Shown: positions 12,506 through 24,392, numbered from the stretch's first letter. The stretch is 64,000 bases of DNA from Phragmites australis (GCF_958298935.1 NC_084923.1:37106501-37170500), one strand, 5' to 3'. Numbers and translations are program-made. Notes: a model not told the origin generated them from the letters alone.

Positions 12506-12609
12506 AGGGTTAGATGTAGTTTTATGCTATCTCGGGTGATTATGTTGTTCTGATGACAGGGTTAGATGTAGTTTTATGCTATCTCGGGTGATTATGTTGT
12601 TCTGATGAC
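12506..12609 (+). repeat. Perfect 52-bp tandem duplication
   Basis: Two identical 52-bp units, starting at 12,506 and 12,558, lie just after the stop codon of the small gene, in its presumed 3' UTR. Exact identity suggests a recent event. Confidence 0.9.
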
Positions 12610-13643
12610 ATTTGTAAGGCTAATTATGTTGGAAATATTGAACAAGTACTGATCAGGAGTACATGTCCTGACTTACCCTCTCATCTCTCGTCTCTGTTTG
12701 GGTATATATATATATGGTTTTGTTGGTAGAAATTCGTGCTCAATCTTGTCTCCCTTCCCTTCTTTTGAAGTTTTGGAGTTTTTCTCTCTTTTGGCTCTTT
12801 CTGTGAATCCTTGTGTGGGCTGTGTTTTGGAGAGAGGGGAGGGAGAAGTCACTCATGTAATGGAGTTAAGGTTTCGGTATACTTGTGACATAGAGGCAAT
12901 ACAATAAAGCTTGAAAATACTAGTGTCTAATTACATGGTGTAACTAGCATCAGTCTTTTTACCATGCATATGTGCAGAGTTTATTTACAATCTTTGATAT
13001 CTACATGAATCTGCTGTCTAAAGAATGAATGGCATGAAACTGCTTGAAATGTTCACTGCAGCTTACCTAAAAGGCTAAAGCAATTAATCTGTAAGAGAAT
13101 TTATTGTACTATTTAACAGCACATTATTGCAATAGAGTTGATATCATCATTTAACTGAAAATTGGAAGTGCACAGCATATGCATGACAATATTGATTCGG
13201 AGAGCATGTAGATGGTTTTGGAGGTTAATCGGTGTAAAAGATAAATTTGTATATTCTGATGATTTATTATTATTTGTTATTTCCTTTCTAATTAAGAATT
13301 GAATATAGAACTGCAATTGGTGATATATCTGGAACCGTCTTGTATTTCCATACTTGCAAGAGAACAATGCTACCAATGAAATGGCACATTTCTTATTTCA
13401 CTAGTGTAAGAACATGAAATTGACTTGTTAACCTGAACTTGCATAAACAATGGCGAAAAAATGGAAAACTTGTCATATCTTCTAGTGGATTTGGCTAAAT
13501 GAGGTGCTAGGTTTATGGTAACCTTTCTATTATGTCGATGTTGCAATGCCGGACTGGGACTTTGTCATATATGGTAATTTTGATGTTGCAAGAAATTTGA
13601 ATAAATGTAATTTTTATGTAGGAATGCTCGTACAAAATCAAGG
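12610..13643. other. Non-coding spacer within the CACTA element
   Basis: AT-rich sequence with a (TA)n run near 12,703-12,714 in a TATA-like context. It could be a promoter or 5' intron for the next gene: an acceptor-like tgtag at 13,616-13,620 lies 23 bp before its ATG. No other gene is seen. Confidence 0.4.
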
Positions 13644-16600
13644 ATGGCCCACAGACGTGCCCCTCGATACAAGGCCCCTCCTCTGACTAGGATCCAGTCA
13701 CGGCTGATGCTCAGGAGGAAAGCTCAAGTGCATACCTCAACCTGACGATGATGCTCTAGAGGTTCTGACCACTGATGCTGTTGTGGATGGTCCGGCCACT
13801 GATGCTCTGAAGGGTCAGACCACTGATTCTGCGCCGGATGGTCAATCGCCCAAAGGACCAAGACATGGCTGAGGTCCCAGCAAGATGCTTGAAGGCCGGT
13901 TTGTCATCACGAAGGTCGATTCAGCCATGGAGCCCATAAAATCTCTACACGTACTCGGGCCGTTCAAGACAACATGCGGGTGTATCGTAAGGGATCACGT
14001 CGCAATCACTTATAGAACTTGGAGAGACAAACGAGGTGACAAGTGGGCGGTTCCCGATACCATCAAGGATTTCATGTGGGGCAAGTTGTTACAAAAGTTT
14101 GTGTACCCTGAAGGATGCAACATGGCCATAGTAAAGCATCAGGCACTAGTCGTAATGGGCAGAATTTTTAAGAATTTTAAGGGTAAATTGTACATATATT
14201 ATCACTTGAAGGGTCAAACGTTGGACTGGGGTGATTATCCAACAGTGAAAGATTTTTGGAATGATTTCGTGGAGTACTGGGATTCGGAGGAAGTAAAAAA
14301 GATAAGTAAAGAAAACAAGACTAACTCCCAGAAGAACATATACCCCCACAGAACCAGCTCGCGCGGGTACGCTAGGAAACTTGACCAGTGGGAGAAGATG
14401 GAAGAAGACGTAACTAAAAGTGGTGTCACACCTGTGATGGCTGAGTTGATTCCACGAATGAAGAATTACCTGTATGGGAGAGGGGTGACTCTTGCGCCTG
14501 ATGGAACCTTATGCTTCAAAAGCGAATGAGAACTGGAAGTCACATAGAAGATTAGAGATACCCACGCCCAGTGTTCCCAGAGCTCTTTCCAGGTAGACAG
14601 GGAGAACGACGAACTAACGTTAGCACTGGAAAACAAGGAGCACACCGGTCGCACACACGGTAAGGGTTTGAGGCCTTGGAAGGTCGGATTCGAACAAAGC
14701 ACCGACACTTACAAGAAACGAAGAAAAGAAAATATTTCAGAAATGATGGCCACGCTAAAAGAAGAACTTGCAGAGGAGAGACGGATGGAAGACGCGAAAA
14801 TGGAAGTAGCTATGCAGCAAGCCAGGCAGCAAGCAAGGCAGGAGCTGTTAGCCGTCACAGAGAATGCTTTGGTGTCGAGCCTTGGTGGTCCCCGAAGCAG
14901 CTGCGCATCCACAGGGCTTCCAAGAGAAGCCTTAATCCGTCACCCCGTGGACGACATCACAGAAAGCACACCATGTAGCTTGTCGTGCGGGTCTTGGGTG
15001 TTCCCACCATGGTAGCTAGAGGTCTGGCTGAGCAATGGGTGGAAGGGACCCTCTTCAACGGTAGTCTGATACCACAGGGATACGTCAGGGTACATGTGGA
15101 CACTGTAATACATAAGTACCATAAAAGCAAGCTGGATTACCCTGGAGAGGCGAGGGAAACGAGGCTCTCGAAAAACATAGGTCATTACGTCTTGTGGCGC
15201 AAACGTGGCATATTATTTGGCGAAGACACAGACAAGTCTGGGTCTAGTTCGGAGTCATCGGATGCACCTAGAGGATCTCCGCCTCCTCCGTCATCGCCTC
15301 CACAGCCACCCAAAAGCTCTCCACCTCCTCCACCGCTGCCTCCACAGCTACCCAGAAGATCCCCACCTCCGTCGCCGCCTCCACAGGCACCAAGAAGATC
15401 TCCACCTCCGTCTCCTCCGCCGCTGCCTCCACAGGCACTCACAGGACCTCCGCCTCCTCCGTCGCCGCCTCCACAGCCACCAAGAAGATCACCAACCCCT
15501 TCACCGCCACCACCTTTCCTGCTGCAGAAGCTGATAGCACCTACACAAGCTCAGAAGTGGATGTCATCTCAAAAATCGACTTTGTCACAGCAGCGAGCAG
15601 CATCTAAGAAGCAGCAGTCGACATCTCCTCTGCTTTATGATCTAACTGAGGAGGAAACAAAAAGAAAAGTGAGCGTCGTTGTCACTGCACACTTCAAACG
15701 TACTGAGCCAGAGAAGATTCCTATGGATCCAGCAATGGTCGGCAAGTTTCTTAACTCTTTGATGACAAGACCTGGGCCTCCACCGCAAAAATCTAACTAC
15801 GCGCGCATCATGGGTAAAAGCCAGTTGAGGAAGACGTCGATCGATAAGGTAAAAAAATAAAGAGTGCTACAACAATAGGAAGAATTAGAAAGAAGCTTTC
15901 TAATGTCGTCTGGACTGACAAAAGAAGCGCTTTATGATGAGTCCAATGTTGAAAAGGGAAAAATTGTATGGCATTTTAAGCTTGGCGAACCACTGGTCGA
16001 GTCCCTGTCGGAGCTAACAACCCAAATGCAGAGATTACATGCCTGGTACTTGAAACAGTCGAAGGCCGGTAGAGAAATGTTCGTGTTCAAATACAGATAT
16101 TGTGATTTCCTCTATGGGGACGACAAAGTCTGGATTCATTTTGACGAAATGTATCAACTATACCACCAAGACGCCCTCGACGTTCAGCTCTTAAGTTTGT
16201 GGACTCCGTAAGTGTCTTATATGTACCATCCACAATATATATTCTTGTGCCATTAAACTGAATGTCTTAACTTCTTGTGTATGTAGAATGGAGATCCATA
16301 CATACGGTCAAAAGGGAACCACTCATGTAGGATTCCTCGACCCAATGAAGATAAACCAGACGACGGTCAAAACCAGGCCACAGGAAACCAAGGATTATGT
16401 ACTTCAATTTATTCAAACATACCAATTAAAGCGATACATACTTCTACCTTACAACTTTGGATACGTGTTTTCCTCCATGTTTGTACTACTCTTTTTTAGC
16501 ATCATGACGTTAGGACTTACAACTAAATACCTACAGTGACATATGCGCAGATTTCATTGGGCCCTCTTTGTCATCTAGATTTAATACAACTGTATCGTTG

Positions 16601-17136
16601 TCCTCGACGGGAAACGAAATCCAATAGCCGAATACCAACTCATCATATACTTGTTACAACGGTAAACTAATTATTTCATTAACGCTTTAGTAAACTTCGA
16701 ATTGATTAAATCTAAGTCTAGTTATGGTCAATAATCACACTCGTACAAGGTGTGCATGCGCTACGTCAAGAGGAAAGGATGTCACTTTCCGTTCCGGAAG
16801 GAATGGAGGATCGTAACAGATTTTCCTTGTAGGTTTCAGAGCCAGAGCAACAATTTATGTGGCTACAATGTATCTGACTTCATGCATGGATGGATCGAAA
16901 GAAATTATAGTGACATTCTCAAAGCTGAGGTTAGTGGTATAGATATTGATATTTAATTTTTAATTCCTACTAGTGTTTAAATAGATTTATTTCTTCAATT
17001 CTGGTAATTGCAGGACCTCCAGCTGGAAACAAGTATCCTCACGCCGCAGACAATCAGCTCAATTCAGGAACAACTCTGCGAGTTCATCAATGACAAAATC
17101 ATTCCACAGTCCGTGTGGTACCATGTTCCCAAATGA
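13644..17136 (+). pseudogene. Second CACTA gene: Transposase_24, proline-rich and Ulp1-like parts, degraded
   Basis: The basic start (MAHRRAPRYK) is followed by a frameshift and a TGA just before 13,885. Next come a Transposase_24-like domain (13,885-14,529; KFVYPEGCN, FKNFKGKLY, GYARKLDQWEKME), a coiled coil with an AxQQARQQA stretch (14,700-14,870), a DUF8039-like part (about 14,990-15,230), and a proline-rich tract of SPPPP-type repeats (15,268-15,515). From 15,900 it resembles a C48/Ulp1-like cysteine peptidase: LLPYNFG, FHWALFVI (His), VVLDG (Asp), then NNLCGYNVSDF (Cys), with introns such as 16,208-16,287. It ends at 17,136. A TAG follows FHWALFVI, so the protease is broken. The first part corresponds to the TNPA-like, DNA-binding side of CACTA elements. 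Confidence 0.8.
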
Positions 17137-17494
17137 TGTATTTCGGACAAAGCCGTCCCTTCACAAGACTCGTGGAGTTCGTTACCTGATTCTTCAAAAG
17201 GCAAAAAACGTAGTTTAGGGTCCTCGGTCAACAAGAATAATTAAATGACATTGTTTCTTACCCTTTTGTTGTATACTTCTGTTAATTATGAACTTTTGTT
17301 GCAAACTTTTATTAGTTATGATCTATAGTCAATGACATGTGAAATAACATTGTTACGTATGCATGAATGAGATGAGATGAGAATGAATTATGTATGTGTG
17401 TGATACATTATGTGCTGAAATGATTATATGTGCATGTGCTTTATGTGACATTATTTGTGCAGTTATTGACAAAGCTACATTCTGTACATGGGGA
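17137..17494. other. 3' untranslated part of the second CACTA gene
   Basis: AT-rich sequence after the stop, with atgatgtga-like repetitive words. It contains no further coding region and leads into the 3' subterminal repeats. Confidence 0.5.
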
Positions 17495-17759
17495 GTGGCA
17501 ATTAGTGCCGGCTCAATATAAAAAACCGGCACTGATATGGATAATATCAATGCCGGCTTTTACTAAAAATCGACACTGATATTCTCTGTATCAGTTCCTG
17601 TTTTTATTCGTCAGCCGGCACTGATACTCATTATCAGTGCTAGGTCAAAAACCAACACTGATAGTCCGCGACTATCAGTGCTGAGTAATCAGTGCCAGGT
17701 CAAAAACCACCACTGATGGCACTTTTGAGCCGGCACTGATGACTATTTCTGTTGTAGTG
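17495..17759 (-). repeat. 3' subterminal repeats and right end of the CACTA element
   Basis: Repeats of the accggcactgata/atcagtgccggc type in both orientations, ending in tctgttgtagtg, the inverted copy of the left terminus. The CAA target duplication follows at 17,760-17,762. Confidence 0.9.
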
Positions 17760-17934
17760 CAATTGTAAAGGTAATCTGTTAAAACATCTCAAGACTACGT
17801 ATTAATATGAGAAGACCTATAAAACAACACCAATATATTTGCCCTAATGTGTGCATGTATGACCATAGCTATGACACGGTCTTGTGGCCTGGTGAGCACA
17901 CACCACCTTCACCGTTGTTGTTTATATTAAAGAT

Positions 17935-18245
17935 GTCCAAATGGGCCGTGCAACATGGGTCGGCCCGAGGCACGACACTATTGGCACGGCCCGAGTCTAG
18001 ATGGGTCGGGCCGGCACGGCACGAGGCCTCGGGCTGGGCTTGCGCCGAGCGTGCGGCACGGGATGCCGACACGGCCCGGCTCGGATATTTCGGGCCGACA
18101 TGGGCACGGCCCCGCGCACCGGCTCGGCATGCGGCAGCCCAGGCGGCATGGCCCAGCGGGCACGCCTGGGCTGGCAGTAGCCGTTGCGGGCCCAGCCGGC
18201 ACGCGAGGCACGACAGGCACGCGGGTTAAACGGGTCGGGAATGGC
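17935..18245 (+). repeat. GC-rich 5' subterminal region of the hAT element
   Basis: Dense copies of words such as gggtcgggccggcacgg and ggcacgg in both orientations. These are typical hAT subterminal transposase binding arrays. The same kind of sequence, inverted, occurs at 21,487-21,690. Confidence 0.7.
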
Positions 18246-18350
18246 CCGTTGAACCCGTTAACCCGATATTTTTAAATTTTATAGCCATTTTGTGACATTT
18301 GAGCTCTTAAAAATTCAAAAAAAAAATTGCAAAAATCACCATTTTTCACC

Positions 18351-18358
18351 TATAAATA
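18351..18358 (+). promoter_or_regulatory. TATA box of the hAT transposase
   Basis: The sequence tataaata is followed by a CT-rich leader. The first ATG that fits the transposase frame lies about 300 bp downstream at 18,659, after a tgtag acceptor-like site. Confidence 0.6.
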
Positions 18359-18658
18359 GAGGAGCACCCTGCTCTTCCATTCCACACCAGCAACACCATT
18401 TTGTCTCTTGTTTCCTACTCTCATTCTTGTCTCAAAGTTCTTGAGAATTAGCGATAATTTGGCAAAATTAGTTTGAATTGTTGCAAAAAATCCGAGGAAT
18501 TCCAAAACCGTCATCCTGCTGACCTGCTATCTTGAAGTTGAAGAAATCTTGGTGATTTTTTTGCTTCGTTGTTCAGTCTTATTTTATTATTAGTTTTATT
18601 ACTTGATTATTTCTAACTCTGAATATTTGCAATTTTGTAGTGACATTCGACATTGATT

Positions 18659-20803
18659 ATGGATGCCGGTGATCATAATACATCCATCGATCATGATTTT
18701 TTTCTCCAAGGACTCACAGGGGACTACGGCCCCTTTGATACAATGCTGCAGGTGATGATGGACCCAACGGTGAACCTCCAGTTGGTTCACATGTAGGTGA
18801 TACAACAACACCTCCATCGTCAGGTTCTACAAGTGCGCACACATTAGCAAGCACCGACTCTAAAAGATCAAGAGCCGGTACTTCCGAAGTTTGGCAAGAC
18901 TTTGAAAGATTCTACAAAGAGGAAGATGGGGTAAGTGTCAGGTATGCTAGGTGTTATATTTGCAAACATGAATTATCTGCAAAGCCCTCGGATGGAACGG
19001 GGCACTTGAAGAGGCACGCCACAAGTTGCAAGCGAAAGAGTGAAGCAGCCATGAAGCAGAAGGTGTTGCAGTACAACCCTGATGGTTTTGTTTGTCATTG
19101 GGAGTACGACTCCGCCAATGCTCGAAAAGAGCTATGTCGCTTCATTGCAAGAGTGGATCTACCACTCAATATCGGTAAGTCTGCTGCATTTGAAGATTAC
19201 ATTGAGCAAGCTCATAATCCTAGGTTAACGCATGTTTCTAGACAGACAACTAGTAGGGATATGGTATATTACTACAATGCGTGTCGTAGCAAGCTTAAAG
19301 AAATATTGCAAACATGTACATTTTCAGTTGTTTTGACCTCGGATATAAGGGCAGGTAGGGCTAAAGAGGATTATCTTAGTGTGGTTGCTCATTCTGTTAA
19401 TAATTATTGAGAATTAGAAAAGAGAATAATAGGTTTTCGATTGATTGACAACGCGCATACCGGTGAAAATATTGCTGAAAAAATATCTCAAGTAGTTTCA
19501 GACTTTGGTCTCACGAATAAAATATTTTCTATCACTTTAAATAATGGCAGTGCAAATTTTAGAGTAATGGATATTCTTACTCTGTTGTTAAGTACCTATA
19601 CTGAATCTTTCTTGTTACATCAACGTTGTGCTTGTCATATAATCAATCTTATAGTAAAATGTGGTTTGAAGAGGTTGTCACAATACCTAGACGATTTTCG
19701 TACTGCAATATCTTTTGTGAACTCCTCTAACCAACTAATTGTAGCATATAAACAGTACTATGTTGCAATGGGTGTGCGTCCACGTAAGTTTGCTATAGAC
19801 ATGCCGATAAAATGGAACTCTACTTTCTTGATAATCAAAAATATTATACCATATAAGAGCATATTTGGTGTGTTTATTCATACACATTACCATCAGCATG
19901 GGAGTCAAATTTTACTCACGGAAGCGCATTGGTATGTTGTCGAAAGGATACTAGAGTTTTTTGAATTTTTTTATGATTCAACTGTGAGTTTATCAAGAGT
20001 TTATTATCCAACATCTTATTTAGTGGTGCATAATATTATTGAAATTGCTACTCATTTAAACAACTATAAAAATAACAATCTTAAGAGATTGTGTAGTTCC
20101 TATGAAATCTAAATTCTTAAAGTATTAGAAAGAAATTCCTTTGTTGTACGTCTTTGCCTTTATTTTAGATCCTAGAGCTAAAATTACAGCTTTCTTTAGA
20201 GTTCTCGCAATTCTAGGTGATGCTCTTGGCCACGATTATTCTAATTATTATACTAATATTCGTTCTAAGTTATTCGAAGTTTATAGTAAATATAAAACAA
20301 AGTATAGCGGAGTTCGCCTACAACAACCTCCATTAGCACCCACAACAAGTAAGAAGATGACAATATGGAGGAAAATATTTAGTGCAGGTTCTTCATCAAG
20401 AAGTTCAGACTCTTCGTCATGATCGTCTACAAGCGCCGGAATTCCAACATCCGGACGGGAGCTAACTACCTTCATCGACAGTGACGTTATCAGCCATGAA
20501 CAAGAAAACTTCAACATACTGCAATGGTGGCATGAGCACAAGATGAATTATCCAGTGCTTTCACTGTTAGTGTGAGATTTGTTAACAGTTCATGTATCTA
20601 CAGTTTCTTCTGAGGCTGTCTTCAGTCTTACTGGAAGGATAATCGAAAAGAGAAGAATAAATCTGTCAAGTGAGATGGTTGAAATACTCACTATAGTAAA
20701 AGATTGGGAACAAGCTGAAGCACGAATGCAACATACTGCAGAGAACACTGAGCTTGAAGAATCATTCCAAAATTTGTATCTAGATGTTGATGAGAACATG
20801 TAA
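18659..20803 (+). pseudogene. hAT (Ac-like) transposase, degraded
   Basis: The start at 18,659 gives MDAGDHNTSIDHDFF. A frameshift near 18,750 or a small unrecognised intron leads to the BED zinc finger (18,885-19,025; VWQDFERFY, CYICKHEL, GTGHLKRHATSC). The RNase H-like core follows: TSDIRAGRAKEDYLSVVAH (first Asp), HQRCACHIINLIVKCGL, and IKWNSTF. The C-terminal dimerisation region is SSEAVFSLTGRIIEKRR with the final VDENM and stop at 20,803. In-frame stops occur at 19,408, near 20,110, 20,420 and 20,574, and a frame change near 20,120. The length matches Ac-family proteins. The protein would excise and insert the element in the nucleus, but this copy cannot make it. Confidence 0.9.
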
Positions 20804-21000
20804 TTTTAAATTTTTGAGCTAGGTTGTACTCCATTTTCCTTTGCTAAAAAGGTTTTTAATGAGACAACCTATAAATAAAACTCATTTTTAGAATTAATTA
20901 TGTGTCCCTATTATTTTTAAGTTTTTTATTTTATTAATGATTTTTCTTTATTTTTTAAAAAAATGACCCCCTACGGCCCCACCCACCTCTCGTCTTGGCC

Positions 21001-21008
21001 TATAAATA
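21001..21008 (+). promoter_or_regulatory. Second TATA box inside the hAT element
   Basis: The sequence tataaata is preceded by a GC-rich block and followed about 110 bp later by the ATG at 21,120, with a CT-rich leader between. It parallels the promoter of the transposase at 18,351. Confidence 0.6.
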
Positions 21009-21119
21009 CCATCTCAAACTCCCTGTGATCTCATCGGTCACCCATCTCTCTTTTCCTAGTTGCTAGCTAAATAGCCAGTAGCCACTTCACATCAAGAAAA
21101 CAATTGCATATTTCAATTC

Positions 21120-21305
21120 ATGGATCAAGACGTTGAGAACTCGCGTGCATGGTCATGGGTGTGGCAACATTTTGAAAAGGTCTTTAGAGAAATTAACGGG
21201 AAACAGGTAAGATTTGCTAAGTGTAATATATGCAGCAATGAATTAGGTGCTAGATCTCCAAATGGAACAGGACATTTGAGGAAGCATATTAAATATTGCA
21301 AGTAA
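21120..21305 (+). CDS. BED zinc-finger-only protein within the hAT element, 61 residues
   Basis: An intact short frame begins MDQDVENSRAWSWVWQHFEK and contains a whole BED-type zinc finger: aromatic W/F residues, CNIC, then GHLRKHIKYC. It stops directly after the finger. It is related to the finger of the transposase upstream but clearly diverged. Its downstream sequence (ttaacgagacaacc, near 21,388) resembles the transposase 3' UTR (ttaatgagacaacc, near 20,856). So it looks like a second transposase-type gene that lost its catalytic body but kept promoter, finger and 3' UTR. It could bind element ends and compete with transposase, or simply be debris. Confidence 0.55.
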   Translation: MDQDVENSRAWSWVWQHFEKVFREINGKQVRFAKCNICSNELGARSPNGTGHLRKHIKYCK

Positions 21306-21708
21306 AATTCTGAGATTTCTAATGAAATCATGTAATTTTCGGAGCATAATCATAAACTGTACTCTCTTTTTTTTAGTAGAAAGGTTTTTAACGAGACAAC
21401 CAATCAATAAAGCTTTTTTTTTTATTTTCTATAAGCTTTTTATTTTTTTGGAATTTTGTAGTTATTATTTTTAATATTTCCTATTTTTGGAGTGCTGGCG
21501 GACCGAGCATGCCTCCACCGTGCCAGCCGGACCCATTGTGCCGACTGTGCCGTGGATCAGGCCGGCACGACATGGTGGAAGATAAACCGTCCGTGGGCTG
21601 ACGACGCGAGCCGATACGGCACAGCCCGTTAAAGTAAGCAGGTCTATCGGACCGTACCGAGCTGAGTCTATGTCAGACTGGTCCGAGTGTTCCATTTAGT
21701 GATCTCTG

Positions 21709-23222
21709 GTTTATATCCATTACGATTGCCATGAATAGTAGTTGAGGTGACCATCACGTATCCCCACTGTGCCTGGCCTGCAACTTGTTTGCAAGGTGCT
21801 ATATGAGATGCCGGACACCAGCCAGCCAGCCCATTGAGGAATTGCGACGTGCATTCTTCGCAAGCTGGATGGTATCCCATTTGAACATACACCTTATCGC
21901 GGTGCTAGTATTAATTCATATGTTTTTAAGTGAATTGGATGGTGTGCGAAACAAACATTGTAGTGCACTATATCAGAGTCAGTGAGAGGGTAAAATATAT
22001 GTCGGCAATCCAGAGTCAGTGAGAGGGTAAAATATATATGTCCGCTGTCGTCGCAGCAACCGATCTAGCTTGCATTTCCATGCGAATTTGGTACCCGCAT
22101 GAGCTCTACGGTTTACAGAGATTATTGAGTGCAATAGCACGAATGCATCCTCCAGAAGTGCAGAGCACTATTTCAGGTCGATTCCAAACATCATCGATCA
22201 ACCAAGTGATGTCCTGGCCACTCGATAAAAATGGCCAAATGGGCCAGGGATGAGCAGCTAGAAAGAATAATTAAAAACATATCAGCACAGCAGCAGGCGG
22301 GTCTACAAAATGATTGAATAAATAATTGGGCAGGAGAGGGGCAGCTACGCCAACAGAAATCCGGCGAGTGCCAAAGTGCAACACAGAATATGGCTTGCTT
22401 GGAATCAACAGGTGAATAGAGTGCCACTGCAAAGGCATGCGTTTTTTAAATGCAGGCTTGTAGCCAAACCTACTTGAGGAAGCAAGATAGGCTCAACACG
22501 TGTGTGGCCATTGAGGCTCTGCTGACCAACTCGGGTGCCGGTCAGTTGGCTCTAAGAAATTTATTTTATATTTTTGCATAAAGCTATACGTGAAAAGTTG
22601 TCTAAAGTCTCAAGAATCGTTGCAGTAGGCACAAATGCTTTTGCATTTGCTAATTTCTTATCACAAGACAATTCTATATTCCTGATTAGGGCATTCTTTA
22701 AGCAAATTTGTCACATATAAGCTGTCTGGTTTCAAGTCTAAGAGCAGCGGTGTCTTCGGTTTGTGCCTAAACTTGGCATAACTAGCCTTAGGCAAGGGCG
22801 GCTTGCCACATCCTTTTTACAACAAAATTTGGCGTCATAACAGTGGCATAGTTTGGCAAAAAAAAAAATGGGTTTATTAAGTATGGCCATATGGTTAATA
22901 AAATGTGCCAAGCTACATTTGTGACAATAAATCAAACATCTGCTGAAGAATTCGAGGCACACCTAAGGTTAAGTGTGGCAAGTTTGGCACTCGACAAAAC
23001 AATCGTCACCTCCTATGACCCCGCATGGGGCAAGTCCGTGTTTTGATTAGATGTTGGCGTAATGGGTAAAAATGATTTACTTTAAAAAATCATTTTAGGA
23101 ATAGCTATAGATACAAAATCATGTTTTTAATTATTTATTTCTTCCTTAATAAAGGATTAAAATTTGATCAATCATAAAAAATTAATACCGGCTCTGGTAC
23201 ACAACCGGACTTGCTCACAAGG
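21709..23222. other. Non-genic stretch
   Basis: No recognisable gene. A direct duplication of about 37 bp (cagagtcagtgagagggtaa at 21,974 and 22,011) is present. Several 60-78 codon frames lack any family signature. Confidence 0.5.
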
Positions 23223-24110
23223 CCCAAGACTTATTGTGTGCTGAACCATTAAACCTAGAATGTATTTACTCCTCTAACTCGGCTCCTCCATCTCTCTTAG
23301 GTTGCCTCCCCTCTGCCACACCGCTCTTGCCTAGGGCTGGTAACAGGGTGGGCTAGGTCGAGTCCCTGCGATTTTTACACACGACGGGGGTAGGGACAAA
23401 ATTTGCCCCGCGGGGGTCACGGGTCGAGGGCGGGGTAGATATTTGGCTGCGAGCACCCGAAAAATCACCCCCGGCCCAGCCCGCTGACCGCACCCTAGCC
23501 TAGCCTAGTTCGTCGCATGCGCCACTCCCGATGCCCACTCCCGATGTCGCTCCCGCCACTGTCCGTGCCCGCCACCGCTCCCATCCGCGGGGTCCCCGTC
23601 AGGTTTCGGGGTCGGAGTGATTTTTCACCCATTAAGTGTTTCGAAGTCGAATCAGGTTTTTTTATTCGGGTTTTGGGTCGAGTGCATTCTTGCTGCACCC
23701 GGCCCCTATCCGCCTCGTTGTTAGGCCTACTCACGCCTCTCCCATTCACTTGCCTCTCGATCCTTCCCTCTCTTGCTTTCGCTCGACTTATTGTGTGTTG
23801 AACCCCTAACACTAGAATCTATCTTCTGACGCTGCTCCTCCTCCTCTGCCTCGGCTGCTCCATCTCTCTTAGGTCACTTTCCCTCTGCCTCACCACTCAC
23901 GCCTCTCCAATTCGCTTGTGTCTCCTTCCCTCTCTTCCGCCGGCCCAAAGACATTGTGTGGTCAACACCTAACATCAAAATCTATCTTCTGGTACTACTC
24001 CTCCTCCTCTACCTTGGCCCCTCCATTTTTTAGGTTGCCTTCCCTCTATCTTAACAGTCGTGCCCTTCCCCTCTGCTTGCGTCTCCTTCCCTCCTTTTGT
24101 CTTCTGCTTC
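23223..24110 (+). repeat. Three imperfect copies of a CT-rich unit, the first interrupted by an insertion
   Basis: Units begin near 23,223, 23,788 and 23,945 with cccaagacttattgtgtg-like sequence. They continue through aatctatcttctg, a ctcctcctcctct run and a CT-rich tail. The first unit is split by the hAT-like insertion at 23,332-23,729. Confidence 0.65.
23332..23729. mobile_element. Short non-autonomous hAT-like element, 398 bp
   Basis: The left end is TAGGGCTGGTAAC and the reverse complement of the right end is TAGGCCTAACAAC. Flanking 8-bp sequences are CTCTTGCC (23,324-23,331) and CTCACGCC (23,730-23,737), matching 6 of 8. Removing the insertion rejoins a CT-rich unit that matches its two neighbours, which independently supports the boundaries. 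The interior is GC-rich with no transposase coding. Confidence 0.6.
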
Positions 24111-24299
24111 ACAACCATCACCGCCGCATTTGCTTCACAACATTCGAGATACGAAGGGAAGCTATATATGGCAGTCAACAAACTATGACAAGGGGGAGAA
24201 TAGTCTGACTTTGTGGAGACCACGACGAGGTGGATCAGTCCGGTGGCCGCCTGGACCGTCAAGTACTACGAGAGGTTATAGAGAGTAATGACAGATTAA

Positions 24300-24357
24300 G
24301 TATACATACATACATACATACATACATACATACACAAACATACATACATACACAAAC

Positions 24358-24392
<35 letters not shown>

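Larger units (their letters stand above)
5471..17759 (+). mobile_element. CACTA (En/Spm) DNA transposon, 12.3 kb, complete ends
   Basis: The left end reads CACTACAATAGAAACAGTCA and the reverse complement of the right end reads CACTACAACAGAAATAGTCA, a 20-bp terminal inverted repeat with two mismatches. The 3-bp target duplication CAA is present at 5,468-5,470 and 17,760-17,762. Both ends carry dense subterminal repeats of the type atcagtgccggtt in both orientations. Inside are a TNPD-type transposase, a small spliced gene, and a Transposase_24/Ulp1-like gene, all on the + strand. Both large genes contain stops and frameshifts, so this copy should not be autonomous, although its ends look usable in trans. 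Confidence 0.95.
17928..21708 (+). mobile_element. hAT DNA transposon, 3.8 kb, with 8-bp target duplication
   Basis: The left end is TAAAGATGTCCAAATGG and the reverse complement of the right end is CAGAGATCACTAAATGG, a short degenerate inverted repeat of hAT type. The 8-bp target duplication GTTTATAT is perfect at 17,920-17,927 and 21,709-21,716. Both subterminal regions (17,940-18,240 and 21,487-21,690) are GC-rich, with gccggcacgg-like words. Inside are a decayed BED-type transposase gene and a second, BED-only gene. It inserted 168 bp to the right of the CACTA element. Confidence 0.93.

Noticed and set aside
17807..18275. Overlapping 67-140 codon frames at the left end of the hAT element
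   Set aside because: They lie in GC-rich subterminal binding repeats and run across the element boundary.
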